Source: CAZYYO01 sp964650965 (GTDB taxonomy: Bacteria; Bacillota; Clostridia; Lachnospirales; Lachnospiraceae). Taken from it: a stretch of DNA of 17,232 nucleotides. A model generated the notes under the pieces. It was not told where the DNA came from. It ran no database searches and saw only the letters and a list, made by a program, of their open reading frames with translations. Of this stretch, positions 8,056 to 16,930 are shown one piece after another (within the stretch, counting starts at the first letter, position 1; every line of letters begins with the position of its first letter). The translations under genes and the position numbers were made by a program. The stretch lies in NCBI GenBank assembly GCA_964650965.1, contig CAZYYO010000052.1:1-17232 (forward strand). The letters run 5' to 3'.

Positions 8056-10123
8056 CTACTGTCGAAAATAATCAATCTGTTTTAGAACCACCTGACTATT
8101 ACCGGTATCCTCGATATATACCTTGTAATTATCTCCTTGTTGCAGCTCGATATTCTCAATCGCTGCTTCCTCTTCCTTCGAAACAAGCTTCCTGCGATAA
8201 ACTCGGCTCTGTCCATCTGAAGAAGTAACAGAAACCACAAATTCTATCCCGTGGGCGTCATTATCCAATGGACTGTAATGTAACACTGCCTGGTATGTTC
8301 CAGTGTCTGCTGCCACAAAATCTCCTTCTATGAGACGACCACCTTCACCTGTAGAATGGTAGTTCCCATCTTCACCTAAAACAACATGATTTCGCTGATA
8401 TCCCCAACTCATATCATCCCGGCTGTGGTTCTCGCCTGCAATTGGAATTCCATATTGAAAATCCATATAATTCTCATTCATAATCAATAATTCATAGGGA
8501 CTGTTTTCATTGACAATAACACGTTCTGCTTTGCTCTTCAGTCGATAATAGTCCTCTCCAACAGCAGGCGTGATAAAGATTCCTATTTGTTTACCAGCTT
8601 CCATGGTCATACAATCTCCATCGTATTTCACATAGGTTCCCCACCTGGGCATACGGAATTCATTTTCTATCCAGTCCTTTCCATTGTCTGCACCACCAGT
8701 ATTTACAACAGCAAATACCTCCAGGTCATCCTTTGCAAAGGCCGAAAACACTCGTCCGTTAAAGAAATTATCATAGATAAATATGGTATCTCTCTGATTC
8801 TCCTGTGCTATCTCCATAAGCCCATCCATCTGCTTACCACCACGGTCTTCCTTCCACATTTGAATATCCTTATAAAATGAGACACCTGTGATTAGTAAAA
8901 CTGCAGTTATGGTTATAAATTTCACATAACTGCCTGAAATATTGGCTCTACCCCAATCATATACGATACCTGCCTCTATAAATATTGGTATAATTGTCAT
9001 TAACCAATATCGGTATTCAAAGGTCTCTGAGCCATAGGTCAGCTTTGCAAAGCAAAATAACAAGGCACTAACCATAAAGACAAACAAAACCATCTGAGCA
9101 AAAAATCTCTGTTCTATTGGAATCCTGTTCTCTTCCTTTAAAACCCCTCTTCTGCTGGCAAAAACAANNNNNNNNNNCAAGCAGTGTGATTGCCACTCCC
9201 GCAAATGAAATAATTCCAGCAAGGCTGGTAATCACGATTTCCTCATTGGTCCAGCCAAACAACTGAAAGATGCTTAGGAATACATTTAAAAAATTATCTC
9301 CCAAATCTCTGGCAGCCAATGTGGTCTTGGTTGCTGCCGAGGAACCACCAAACCCCAGAAAATGATTTGCCACTATTCCAGCCCCGGACACCATAATCGC
9401 AATGAATACAACTATGATTCTGGCATTGATAAAGCTGCGTATCCGCAGGCTCCTGTTCTCCCCCAGAATGGTCCATATCTCAAACAAAAATAAGGGAAGG
9501 ATACAGCATCCCACTTCAAAAATCCCACTTGATATTCCACATAAGAAGAATCCTATAAGGGACAATAAATATAATATGATTTGCCGTTTACGCAGACTTC
9601 CTTTATGCAGACAAATAAGTGTATCCATTAAAATCAGCATAAACATAATGCGAAATCCATACAATGCACCGTTTACAAAGAGTTCTTCGATATAATCCAA
9701 CAATCCAAATTGATATACGGAAAAGACTGCAAGAAATGAAAGTAATTTCCCCGTTCTACTTACCCCCAGGTCATTGCATAATTTATTCATTACCAGAACA
9801 AATAAAACAATCAGTACATCATTTGCCAATCCATATGCCAGAAACACGTCATGAAATACTCCGTAGAACAACACTGCCAGCAGAGTAGGCATGTCCCATG
9901 TAAGCATTGTACTGTAGTAATAATCCTCAATCAGCAGCGTTTTTTGCTTCCATATCTGCATCACCTGAACCAGATACTCACTGGAATCAAAATTCACCAA
10001 TCCCTTCATCTGGGTAATATTGAATATTATTAAATATGAAATTTGTGCCACAACAAGCAGAAATAGAATTCCCTGACATATTCTTTCTGTTTGTGTGCCT
10101 GCTTTTTCCCTGTTCATATTCAT
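8056..10123 (-). CDS. GT-C-like membrane glycosyltransferase candidate, split by an assembly gap
   Basis: I treat two overlapping open frames as one gene. Residues 1 to about 315 are encoded by 9178-10123 and about 370 further residues by 8056-9167; the ten Ns between them put the halves in different frames. The N-terminal half is polytopic, with an acidic first outer loop (NFDSSEYL, 44-51; then ED and WD), as in GT-C enzymes. After the gap come further helices (FFAQMVLFVFMVSALLF; ITITAVLLITGV), then a soluble region of about 270 residues, probably extracytoplasmic, ending in a beta-rich segment with GTYQAVLHYSPLDND that resembles a carbohydrate-binding fold. Start: ATG at 10121-10123 one base after the HAD stop codon, with AAGGGG upstream; the in-frame ATG two codons later is also possible. 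It directly follows the UbiA/HAD pair, so it may use their lipid-linked pentose. Confidence 0.75.
9168..9177. other. Assembly gap of ten Ns inside a coding region
   Basis: A run of ten Ns. The reading frame upstream and downstream differs by one position, so the placeholder length is wrong; a true length divisible by three would restore one continuous frame for the gene at 8056-10123. The apparent overlap of two open frames around 9068-9222 is produced by this gap. Confidence 0.97.
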
Positions 10124-10124
10124 C

Positions 10125-10694
10125 TTACCCCTTATTATTCCATTCCATAATGCTATTTCCCTTTACCAAATAACTTTTGACAGCAATATCTGCCATATAA
10201 CGATCTGATTGGTGATCTGAATAGAAGCTATCTATTTCTCTGTTATGAAACTGCTCATTGTATCTTCGTACCTTTTCTTCTCCCTTGCAGTTCTCCCCGT
10301 CAATTTCTCCTGTAAGAGAATTCATACGTGTAGCAATTAGGGAAGCTATCTGCATTCGACTGCATATTTCCTGTAATAAGAATTCCGGCGAAGCAGAAAT
10401 TACAAGGTCGTCCTCTTTTTGCTGATTCCAATACCATGACTTTATTTTATGCTCATGTGTATCCCAGAATCGCCGAATGTCCTGTTCCACATTCGTAAGC
10501 TTTTGTAAAAAACAAAAGAACTGTCCTTTAAATTCCGTAAGTGTTATTTTGCCATTCTTATAACGAAGGACTGCCCGTCCCATTTTAGGAAGAGCCTGGC
10601 ACAGCTGCATTGGATGATGCCTCATAACATACCAGATAAAATCCTTGGTGGAATCCCCACGATAGATTGTCCCGTCAAAATCATATACATTCAT
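10125..10694 (-). CDS. HAD-IB family phosphatase, probable partner of the UbiA enzyme
   Basis: 189 residues, soluble, no signal peptide or helices. The HAD motifs are in order: DFDGT with nucleophile Asp5 and acid Asp7, SASPE with Ser at 100/102, Lys141 in GEEKV, and a DH..D....D cluster (D160, D164, D169). A helical cap between motifs I and II places it with SerB-like HAD-IB enzymes. The gene follows the UbiA gene by 19 bases and precedes the next GT-C gene by one base, so the three are probably translated together. By analogy with the decaprenylphosphoryl-ribose pathway, it would remove the 5-phosphate from the phosphoribosyl lipid made by UbiA; mycobacteria use an unrelated membrane phosphatase (Rv3807c) for this. 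Start: ATG at 10692-10694 with a GGAAGG site upstream. The family is sure; the substrate is inferred. Confidence 0.87.
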   Translation of the reverse strand: MNVYDFDGTIYRGDSTKDFIWYVMRHHPMQLCQALPKMGRAVLRYKNGKITLTEFKGQFFCFLQKLTNVEQDIRRFWDTHEHKIKSWYWNQQKEDDLVISASPEFLLQEICSRMQIASLIATRMNSLTGEIDGENCKGEEKVRRYNEQFHNREIDSFYSDHQSDRYMADIAVKSYLVKGNSIMEWNNKG

Positions 10695-10713
10695 ATCGTC
10701 TTACCTTCCTATA

Positions 10714-11649
10714 CTATATGGCAATCAAATTCTCTGAGATAAAAATGCCTAATCCCGGCATATCAATGTACATCAATACCACAAACAATATAATTAACGC
10801 CAGAACATAAAGCATCAGTCCCTTTTCATGATACAGCTTTTCCGGCTTTTGTGCTGCTGAATCTTCTTTGAAAGCAATCAGGAAATAATAACAAAACAAT
10901 CCAATATAAAATGGAATAATCAATAATAATTCCACACGATATTTCACAAGAAATACACCAACTAAAAATACGGAACACATGGCATAAAAGAATGCTGAAA
11001 TCAGTAAGCTGTTCTCTGTATACCGTTGAAAGGATTTTCGATATTTCCCTGCAAGGCTTTTATCCCCAATCATGCGATATTCAGAAAATCTCCTGGTTGC
11101 CATTAAAAATGCTCCAGCCATCCAGTATCCGATCACAATACTACTAGGTGGGAAGAAGGCTTCTGTTACAATAAACCATCCCATGAGAAGACGGATAGCA
11201 TTATTCAATGATTCTGTTAATACATCCACAAAAGGAATGTCCTTGGTACGTATGGGCTTTACATTATAGAGAATTCCCATAATCCACAGCCAGATTTGCA
11301 TTGCAAGAAACATCAAAGACACGTAGTAGCCCATGGCAAAACCAACCACCGTAAGTCCAATATACATTCCATACACCATACGTTTATCCAGATTATTCTC
11401 TACAACGCTTCTATGCTTTTTCACCGGATGGTATTTATCAAATTCTGCATCAAGCCATTCGTTAATCACATAATTTGCAGATGCCGTACAGCAGGTAGAA
11501 AAGAATCCAATGATAAAACGAAGTAAAAAGGAAATGTCCAAAGGGGACGTCTCTCCAGGAAGCAGTGCAAAAGCACATACCACCCCTGGGATAATAAACA
11601 TTTGTTTTATCCAGTGATCTGGTCTTGCAATTTTTATGTATTTCTTCAT
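10714..11649 (-). CDS. UbiA prenyltransferase, polyprenyl-phosphate phosphoribosyltransferase-like
   Basis: 311 residues, about nine membrane helices, as usual for UbiA. The likely reaction joins PRPP to polyprenyl phosphate, giving 5-phosphoribosyl-1-phosphoryl-polyprenol. The first motif NEWLDAEFDKYHPVKKHR (63-80) matches the N..xD...D..HP.K..R pattern of decaprenyl-phosphate phosphoribosyltransferase (mycobacterial Rv3806c); the HP.K..R part separates this branch from quinone and heme UbiA enzymes. Further matches to that branch are FVDVLTESLNNAIRLLMGW (140-158), and ATRRFSEYR (184-192) followed by RKSFQRYTE (204-212). The ATG at 11647-11649 is chosen over an upstream ATG because AGAGGAG lies eight bases before it and the protein then begins IARPDHW, as in relatives. 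The HAD phosphatase gene follows at once. Branch assignment is good; ribose specificity is inferred from the motifs. Confidence 0.88.
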   Translation of the reverse strand: MKKYIKIARPDHWIKQMFIIPGVVCAFALLPGETSPLDISFLLRFIIGFFSTCCTASANYVINEWLDAEFDKYHPVKKHRSVVENNLDKRMVYGMYIGLTVVGFAMGYYVSLMFLAMQIWLWIMGILYNVKPIRTKDIPFVDVLTESLNNAIRLLMGWFIVTEAFFPPSSIVIGYWMAGAFLMATRRFSEYRMIGDKSLAGKYRKSFQRYTENSLLISAFFYAMCSVFLVGVFLVKYRVELLLIIPFYIGLFCYYFLIAFKEDSAAQKPEKLYHEKGLMLYVLALIILFVVLMYIDMPGLGIFISENLIAI

Positions 11650-11657
11650 TATATTTT

Positions 11658-11664
11658 CTCCTCT
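11658..11664 (-). promoter_or_regulatory. Ribosome binding site fixing the UbiA start
   Basis: AGAGGAG on the minus strand, eight bases before the ATG at 11647-11649. It supports the shorter 311-residue product over a 323-residue one. Confidence 0.65.
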
Positions 11665-11697
11665 TGTTCTTATATCATATACCAATGGAACCGGTAT

Positions 11698-13521
11698 TTA
11701 TTTAGCAGCTTCTTTCCTTCGGGACTGGAAAAACAATTTGAAGCCCTGCCATACAAAGCATGCACCAACCAAATAAATAATCTGTATCACCGCCTGGTAC
11801 TGATCTGATACATTTCCACAGATACGATTCCAGTCACAATACTGTCGAACGATGTTATGCACAAATAAGATACATAATGTATTCCTGCCACAGAAAATCA
11901 CGAAATCTGACAGTATCGGTATCTTACTTAAATGCTCCGATAAATATATTACAGTGATACATCCTGCTACAGCGGCGATAATACAAAGTGGGTATTGGGG
12001 ATAATATTCAAGAACCATGTCAAGGCGACCATTGTGTACTCCCAGTAACCAGATAAATGCAATCATGAATAGCGCTATTTTCTTATTGGCTGTGTCCTTT
12101 TCTCTCCATTGGGGATGAAGCTTCATCTCATATCCCAATGCAAAGAAAATCATGGAAGCAAGTGCAATATCAAAATAAAAAGGCACAAAGCTGGTATGCA
12201 TTGCAAGATACCATCCTCCTACACTTTCTATCATTACCAAACTCCATCGTAACCAGGTATGCTTTCCTGCAATCTTAACAGTAATTGCAAAGATGATAAT
12301 GGTGCAAAACAAGCTTAACAGGAACCATACAATCCACGTCTGATATCCAATTAGCAAATGTCCTGTCCGAGTGATAAAATACGAAATATTTTCTTCTATT
12401 CCCTGACCTTTATAATACATGTTTTGCCAAATACCCGCCAGAATGGCTGCAATACCAAAGCCCAGATAGACGATATAAATCCCTTTAATTTTCTTTTTCA
12501 GCATTACATGAATGGATTCATTCTTGAAAAAATATCCACTAATCAATACAAACAGCGGCATGTGAAAAGAATAAATGTACAAAATATCCAGCGAATTCCA
12601 CGACGTCATTATATGAGCATAAACCATACACAAAATGGCAACACCCTTTGCAAAATCCATTGTTTTATCTCGGGGCTTTTTTTCAGCTACGGTTTCTGCA
12701 CTCTGCTCTGGTTCATCCATTTCTGCCATACTGTTATCTGGGACAGCTTTCTGTAGAAAAATGGGTATTTTGTAAATATAGGTAATGATGATTGCCACAC
12801 ATACCCCGGCCATAACAGCAGCCACAAGATCATAAATGTCCTGAGGCAGGATATTATTGTAATAATCTGCTTGCATAACAGCCTTTTGAAAATACACTAC
12901 CTCTAATGCAATTCCCAAGATTAGCACCCACAGCTTATGTGCCATTTCCATACACTGGTTCTTCTTATAATAATATCCTGCTAAAACAAAAACAGATAAC
13001 ACCATTCCTGCCTGGATACTTAAGGGAATCCAATAGACCTTACCTGTGCAGTATCCCAGTACCGACAGTGCTAAAATCCATAGCACCCCCCCATTTTTTG
13101 GGATAAAATAATTAACAATCAAGACTGCGAAAAACAGCATTAAAAGTACGCTAAGTACCCCCATTCCCGTCACCTGAACCGGTGCTGCCAGATTATCCTT
13201 ACTGCCATAAATCATATTCCAAACTGCCTGAAGAAGTGCATTTTTCACACTGTCTCCTGCAATATAACAATCCCTTGTGATACGAAAGATAGATAGTGCA
13301 AAAGCCCCAAGCAGATAGGTAAGAATATATTTTCGAAAAAGCTTTGGTAGCATCTGCTCTGTCTCTCGTGGCTCCAATTCCATTCCCACAAAAAAGAACA
13401 GTACCGGTAACGATAACATGCCAAGAAATCTACATAAGCTGTTATCTGGCTGAAAATAACAGTATGCAAGAATACCAAGAATTGCTATTATTTTTCCGGT
13501 GAATATTTCTTTCTTAGTCAT
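11698..13521 (-). CDS. Double acyltransferase-3 membrane protein, first module degenerate
   Basis: 607 residues, nearly twice the family norm. The C-terminal module (about 286-600) is a standard acyltransferase-3 domain: FAKGVAILCMVYAH with the likely catalytic His303, SFHMPLFVLISGYF (318-331), a lysine-rich loop, and PFYFDIALASMIFFALGY (447-464). The N-terminal module (about 8-258) looks like a worn copy of the same fold: LSLPVLFFFVGMEL (36-49) lines up with SFHMPLFVLISGYF, IPLSIQAGMVLSVFVLAGYY (165-184) with the PFYFD block, and IYKIPIF (249-255) with LSKIPIL (531-537). The N-terminal copy has YCYF (20-23) where the histidine should be. An acidic linker (264-285) joins the modules. Start: ATG at 13519-13521 with AGGAAAGGA upstream, 16 bases after the preceding stop. 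Probably modifies the locus glycan; substrates unknown. Confidence 0.85.
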   Translation of the reverse strand: MTKKEIFTGKIIAILGILAYCYFQPDNSLCRFLGMLSLPVLFFFVGMELEPRETEQMLPKLFRKYILTYLLGAFALSIFRITRDCYIAGDSVKNALLQAVWNMIYGSKDNLAAPVQVTGMGVLSVLLMLFFAVLIVNYFIPKNGGVLWILALSVLGYCTGKVYWIPLSIQAGMVLSVFVLAGYYYKKNQCMEMAHKLWVLILGIALEVVYFQKAVMQADYYNNILPQDIYDLVAAVMAGVCVAIIITYIYKIPIFLQKAVPDNSMAEMDEPEQSAETVAEKKPRDKTMDFAKGVAILCMVYAHIMTSWNSLDILYIYSFHMPLFVLISGYFFKNESIHVMLKKKIKGIYIVYLGFGIAAILAGIWQNMYYKGQGIEENISYFITRTGHLLIGYQTWIVWFLLSLFCTIIIFAITVKIAGKHTWLRWSLVMIESVGGWYLAMHTSFVPFYFDIALASMIFFALGYEMKLHPQWREKDTANKKIALFMIAFIWLLGVHNGRLDMVLEYYPQYPLCIIAAVAGCITVIYLSEHLSKIPILSDFVIFCGRNTLCILFVHNIVRQYCDWNRICGNVSDQYQAVIQIIYLVGACFVWQGFKLFFQSRRKEAAK

Positions 13522-13537
13522 TTTCTTTCCTTTCCTG

Positions 13538-15655
13538 TTAATACCACGGCAGCATTGTCTTCAAGCTATAATACAAAGTGGGATTTGCCTCCTGCAACGG
13601 AAAGCTTCTATCGGTAATTAGGATAAGACTTAAATTGCATATCACACCCCAGAACACCAGCAGCATTACAATTCTATGTAATGCATCTTGTGCTTCCTGC
13701 TCTTTGAAAAGCGTTCTTTCTTCTATCATTATTACAACGATACAGGTACTAATGGCAAATAACCAGCCAAAATCACTGATATATCTTTGTGTAATCCCTG
13801 CCACCTGTATATCAATACATATAATAATCCCTCCAATAAGAAGGGGAAGAACGGAAAATAACAGCACTCTTTTTTCCCTTAACTGTTTTCTAAGAACGAC
13901 AATCAACGGAAGAAATATCATTAAACCATTAAACGCAAGTACACCTCCAGCATATGTTTCGGAAAATGTATATCCCACATAATCATTTACCATGGAAATG
14001 GATGAAATAAATGGAAAAGCCGGAACAATAGACATTGGCTGTAGAATATACTCAAATAATCCCAGTGGAAGTCTTTCCAAAACAATGCCTCGATGAACCA
14101 TATCGTACATTGTCAGATTGTATTGTGCTCCAAAATCAAAGGGAGACTGAAATCTCAACCAATTATAATACATTGCTGATATTCCTACCAGAAGAAAAGG
14201 CAGCATGATTAAAAGAGTATTTCTTATTCCCTTTATGGAGAAGAATTGTCTATCCTCTATTGTCTCTTTCCAAAAGATAGGAACTGCCAGGATGAAAACC
14301 AGTATTAATGCCGGCCTGCACAGCAAAATCAAGGCTATCAATGTGGATCCAATGACAATTCGCCAGGTACTTATAGTGTTGTCTCTAGATGCTGATATCC
14401 ATAACCCAAGACCAAATAAGCCTAGGTTCAGTGCTGTTACAATTGGGATAGAGTATACATCACCATAATACTCCAGATACACCAGCATTGTTGCAAATAT
14501 CATAAAAATACTGCATAACAGATAAGTTCCAAGGCGAATCTTCCGAAAATATTTTGCACTTAACTGATATAGAAAATAGAACACTGCTACACAAAGCAGC
14601 ATACTGCATGCTGTAACCATATACCAGGTGTGCAAATCATTCCCTGTAATAAGCTTATATGGAACAAAGAACAAGATAGCTGGCAGTACCCCAAAATAGG
14701 AATAATAGTTACCATTGTAATAGGCATAATCCGGTGGCTGATATGCCTCTCCTGATTTCTCCAGTACTTCTTTTCTAACAATTGGGTCATATGGGTTATC
14801 GCAATTTTCCAATGCTTTGGCTGGCTTCCTCTCCAAAGTCACCTGTCCATCCATAAGTGCATCCGCCAATTCATTATACTGACCGAAAGCCGGCCATGAA
14901 TTGCTGTCAATCATAGGTTGTAAATTATCGTTCTGTCTACTGACAAATCCCAGACTTCCAATGACGACAAATAAAATCAGCAATGTCATGGCAATGGATA
15001 CCCTGGTTTTGCTTTTCTCTTTATGAAGGAATATTTTATACAGCTCACTCTTCGGGCGAAACAGTATAAAAAATGTAATAATTAGTATCTCAATAACCAT
15101 TCTTAATAAAGAAATATGCATGGGAACCGGTGCATTAATATATATTCCTTCTATCTGGATATCCACTGTTTTATCGTTAACAATTTCATACCCATATAAT
15201 TCATTTGTAACATCTCCATCTTCAAATGTTAACTGAAGCTCCTGCGTAATTCCTTCTGTATGAAGTGAAATATATTGCGTTAAAGGCACTTCGTTACAAA
15301 TCTCACCGGTTCCCATAGGAGACAGTTGTGCATGTGCCGCATCTTCTGCACAAACCTCCACCTGTGTCACTGCATTCTGATCTTGTACTTTCACATAAAT
15401 TGTTTTAATATTCTGATTGATTCCACCAAAGGTCAGTGTTGCATCATCTTGAGAATAAAGATGGTAGTCACCATTTTCTGTTGTTAACTCTCCTGTTGTT
15501 TCTTCCAGATAATTCATAAGATTTTCCGGCTGTAAAAACAGAGTAGCCCAGTGCCGATAATTAAAAACTAATATTTCCATAACGGCAAGAAAAAGTATAA
15601 CTATTATGATATTTCTAACCTGTTTTCTTTTTGACTGCATTTCTTTTGAATTCAT
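13538..15655 (-). CDS. Large GT-C-like membrane protein with N-terminal extracytoplasmic beta domain
   Basis: 705 residues. Helix 1 (about 14-30) is followed by roughly 150 residues of soluble, beta-rich sequence (45-180), a second helix (about 183-199), a basic cytoplasmic stretch, a third helix (220-237), and then an outer loop with MIDSNSWPAFGQYNELADALMDG (248-270), CDNPYDP (285-291) and DYAYYNGNYYSYFG (309-322), before about nine more helices. The acidic loop ahead of many helices is GT-C-like, the arrangement of PMT/ArnT-type enzymes that take sugars from polyprenyl phosphate. The soluble domain may bind acceptor glycan. The ATG at 15653-15655 is preferred, with GGATTAGGA just upstream; a TTG at 15680-15682 would extend it by nine residues and overlap the preceding gene. 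Substrate unknown; it could instead be a non-enzymatic membrane protein. Confidence 0.78.
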   Translation of the reverse strand: MNSKEMQSKRKQVRNIIIVILFLAVMEILVFNYRHWATLFLQPENLMNYLEETTGELTTENGDYHLYSQDDATLTFGGINQNIKTIYVKVQDQNAVTQVEVCAEDAAHAQLSPMGTGEICNEVPLTQYISLHTEGITQELQLTFEDGDVTNELYGYEIVNDKTVDIQIEGIYINAPVPMHISLLRMVIEILIITFFILFRPKSELYKIFLHKEKSKTRVSIAMTLLILFVVIGSLGFVSRQNDNLQPMIDSNSWPAFGQYNELADALMDGQVTLERKPAKALENCDNPYDPIVRKEVLEKSGEAYQPPDYAYYNGNYYSYFGVLPAILFFVPYKLITGNDLHTWYMVTACSMLLCVAVFYFLYQLSAKYFRKIRLGTYLLCSIFMIFATMLVYLEYYGDVYSIPIVTALNLGLFGLGLWISASRDNTISTWRIVIGSTLIALILLCRPALILVFILAVPIFWKETIEDRQFFSIKGIRNTLLIMLPFLLVGISAMYYNWLRFQSPFDFGAQYNLTMYDMVHRGIVLERLPLGLFEYILQPMSIVPAFPFISSISMVNDYVGYTFSETYAGGVLAFNGLMIFLPLIVVLRKQLREKRVLLFSVLPLLIGGIIICIDIQVAGITQRYISDFGWLFAISTCIVVIMIEERTLFKEQEAQDALHRIVMLLVFWGVICNLSLILITDRSFPLQEANPTLYYSLKTMLPWY

Positions 15656-15674
15656 TTTTCCTAATCCAAACTCC

Positions 15675-16910
15675 CTACCCAATAAACTCCATCACCTTCT
15701 GGGGCAACGTATAGATTCCATATGTTAACGAACAAATAGATAAATCGCATAATGGTGTAAAGCACAAGGCATATGCCATAAGCAGTCCCGGCAAGAATCT
15801 TCCCTTCTTCTTCAACCATTGGTACTGCCATAGAAGGCTATCCATCACCTGATGATCCCCCAGTGCTATCAGTACCAGAAGGGTAATGATATAGTAGCTT
15901 ATCACTGCGAAAATCCATCGTCCATAATCAACCTTCAGAATAAAATTCGGCAGCATAGTAAGTGCTCCTGCTGCAACAACGATATACTTCCACCGGCACA
16001 GCTTTTCCTGGGTTGATGTTATAAGTCTTTCAAAAAATCCCACAAGTAATATAAGGTATGGAGAGAATAAAAGCAAGAATATTGGAAGCTCCACAAAATT
16101 CTGAAGATGCTCCTGCCATTCCCTGACAGACAAATCTACTCCCATAATCTCCTTGTCAATAACATCCTTATGGTATTTTCCCTGATATGTTATTGATTTG
16201 GCGATGCCTATTACATCCTGGTAGATTTCTTTCCCCTGCATATGACTGAAAAATTCAAACCACAGGAATAATACAGATGATATTACAAAACAGCAGATTA
16301 GAATTACTATGTATTTCCTCTTTCTCTTGTCAGTAGAAGATAATATCTTATATAGAAGAAGCACCAGAAATATATTGAGATACATAAATACATATCCCTG
16401 ATGTACCATAACTGCCAATGCTGCAAGAGGTATAAGCAGCCATTCTAATCTTTCCCTGGTGAGAAGCATCACTCCCACCAACGTTAGCATTACAAGATAA
16501 ATATCCAAACGCCCGAAATTGTCATAGCCAACGAAGAACGGCACTGCAAATGTGGTAAAGAACAACGTAAGTACCTGAATTGCATGCCTTGCCTTACCCT
16601 GTGCTTGATGTAAAATCACTCTATAAAATCCCAAAAGTATCAAAATATATATAACAGTAATTACCATAGTATAAATCTTAACACTAGAATAGGTAAATAC
16701 ATTCATAGGGAATATTTTCCCTAATCCCTGATAGATTGTTCCTATGAACCCTCTAGACACAAATCCATACTTATAAGAAAAAGCCAACATGGTTGCATTA
16801 ATTTCATTTACTCTAGGCGGCATAAATTTGGCAAACAATACCAGAATATAGCTGACAAGTGCAATCCAAAATATTCTGTTTTCCTTTTTAATCTGATTCC
16901 TGTCTTCCAT
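15675..16910 (-). CDS. Family-A polytopic membrane protein, motif-intact copy
   Basis: 411 residues, about ten membrane helices. Motifs in family order: NATMLAFSYKYGFVSRG (38-54), NFGRLD (131-136), HQGY (170-173, where other copies have HHGY or HHGF), PNFILKVDYGRWIF (321-334, Glu to Asn against PEMILK) and PLCDLSI (386-392). The HE.LG..VFMDE loop is altered to KEIMGVDLSVREW (253-265). I place the start at the ATG at 16908-16910, 20 bases after the preceding stop, because the protein then begins MEDRNQIKKENRIFW, parallel to the SEKKENRLF start of the copy at 679-1920; a longer frame from 16967 would overlap the upstream gene by 37 bases and adds sequence unlike the family. Its ribosome binding site (GGGGG) is poorly spaced. 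Function unknown; see the copy at 679 for the argument. Confidence 0.83.
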   Translation of the reverse strand: MEDRNQIKKENRIFWIALVSYILVLFAKFMPPRVNEINATMLAFSYKYGFVSRGFIGTIYQGLGKIFPMNVFTYSSVKIYTMVITVIYILILLGFYRVILHQAQGKARHAIQVLTLFFTTFAVPFFVGYDNFGRLDIYLVMLTLVGVMLLTRERLEWLLIPLAALAVMVHQGYVFMYLNIFLVLLLYKILSSTDKRKRKYIVILICCFVISSVLFLWFEFFSHMQGKEIYQDVIGIAKSITYQGKYHKDVIDKEIMGVDLSVREWQEHLQNFVELPIFLLLFSPYLILLVGFFERLITSTQEKLCRWKYIVVAAGALTMLPNFILKVDYGRWIFAVISYYIITLLVLIALGDHQVMDSLLWQYQWLKKKGRFLPGLLMAYALCFTPLCDLSICSLTYGIYTLPQKVMEFIG

Positions 16911-16930
16911 GATCCCCCTACAACCCAGTC

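Noticed and set aside
9068..10123. Stand-alone 351-residue protein ending CFCQQKRGF...
   Set aside because: The residues after the Ns are out-of-frame reading of the second half of the gene; the true product continues in the other frame to 8056.
12358..12756. Plus-strand open frame of 132 codons
   Set aside because: It is antisense to the well-supported acyltransferase gene; composition is what an antisense shadow of a membrane protein gives, with no family resemblance. The 134-codon frame at 13578-13982 is rejected for the same reason.
15655..15682. TTG start for the gene at 13538
   Set aside because: A rare start codon overlapping the previous gene, with no better ribosome binding site than the ATG at 15653-15655.
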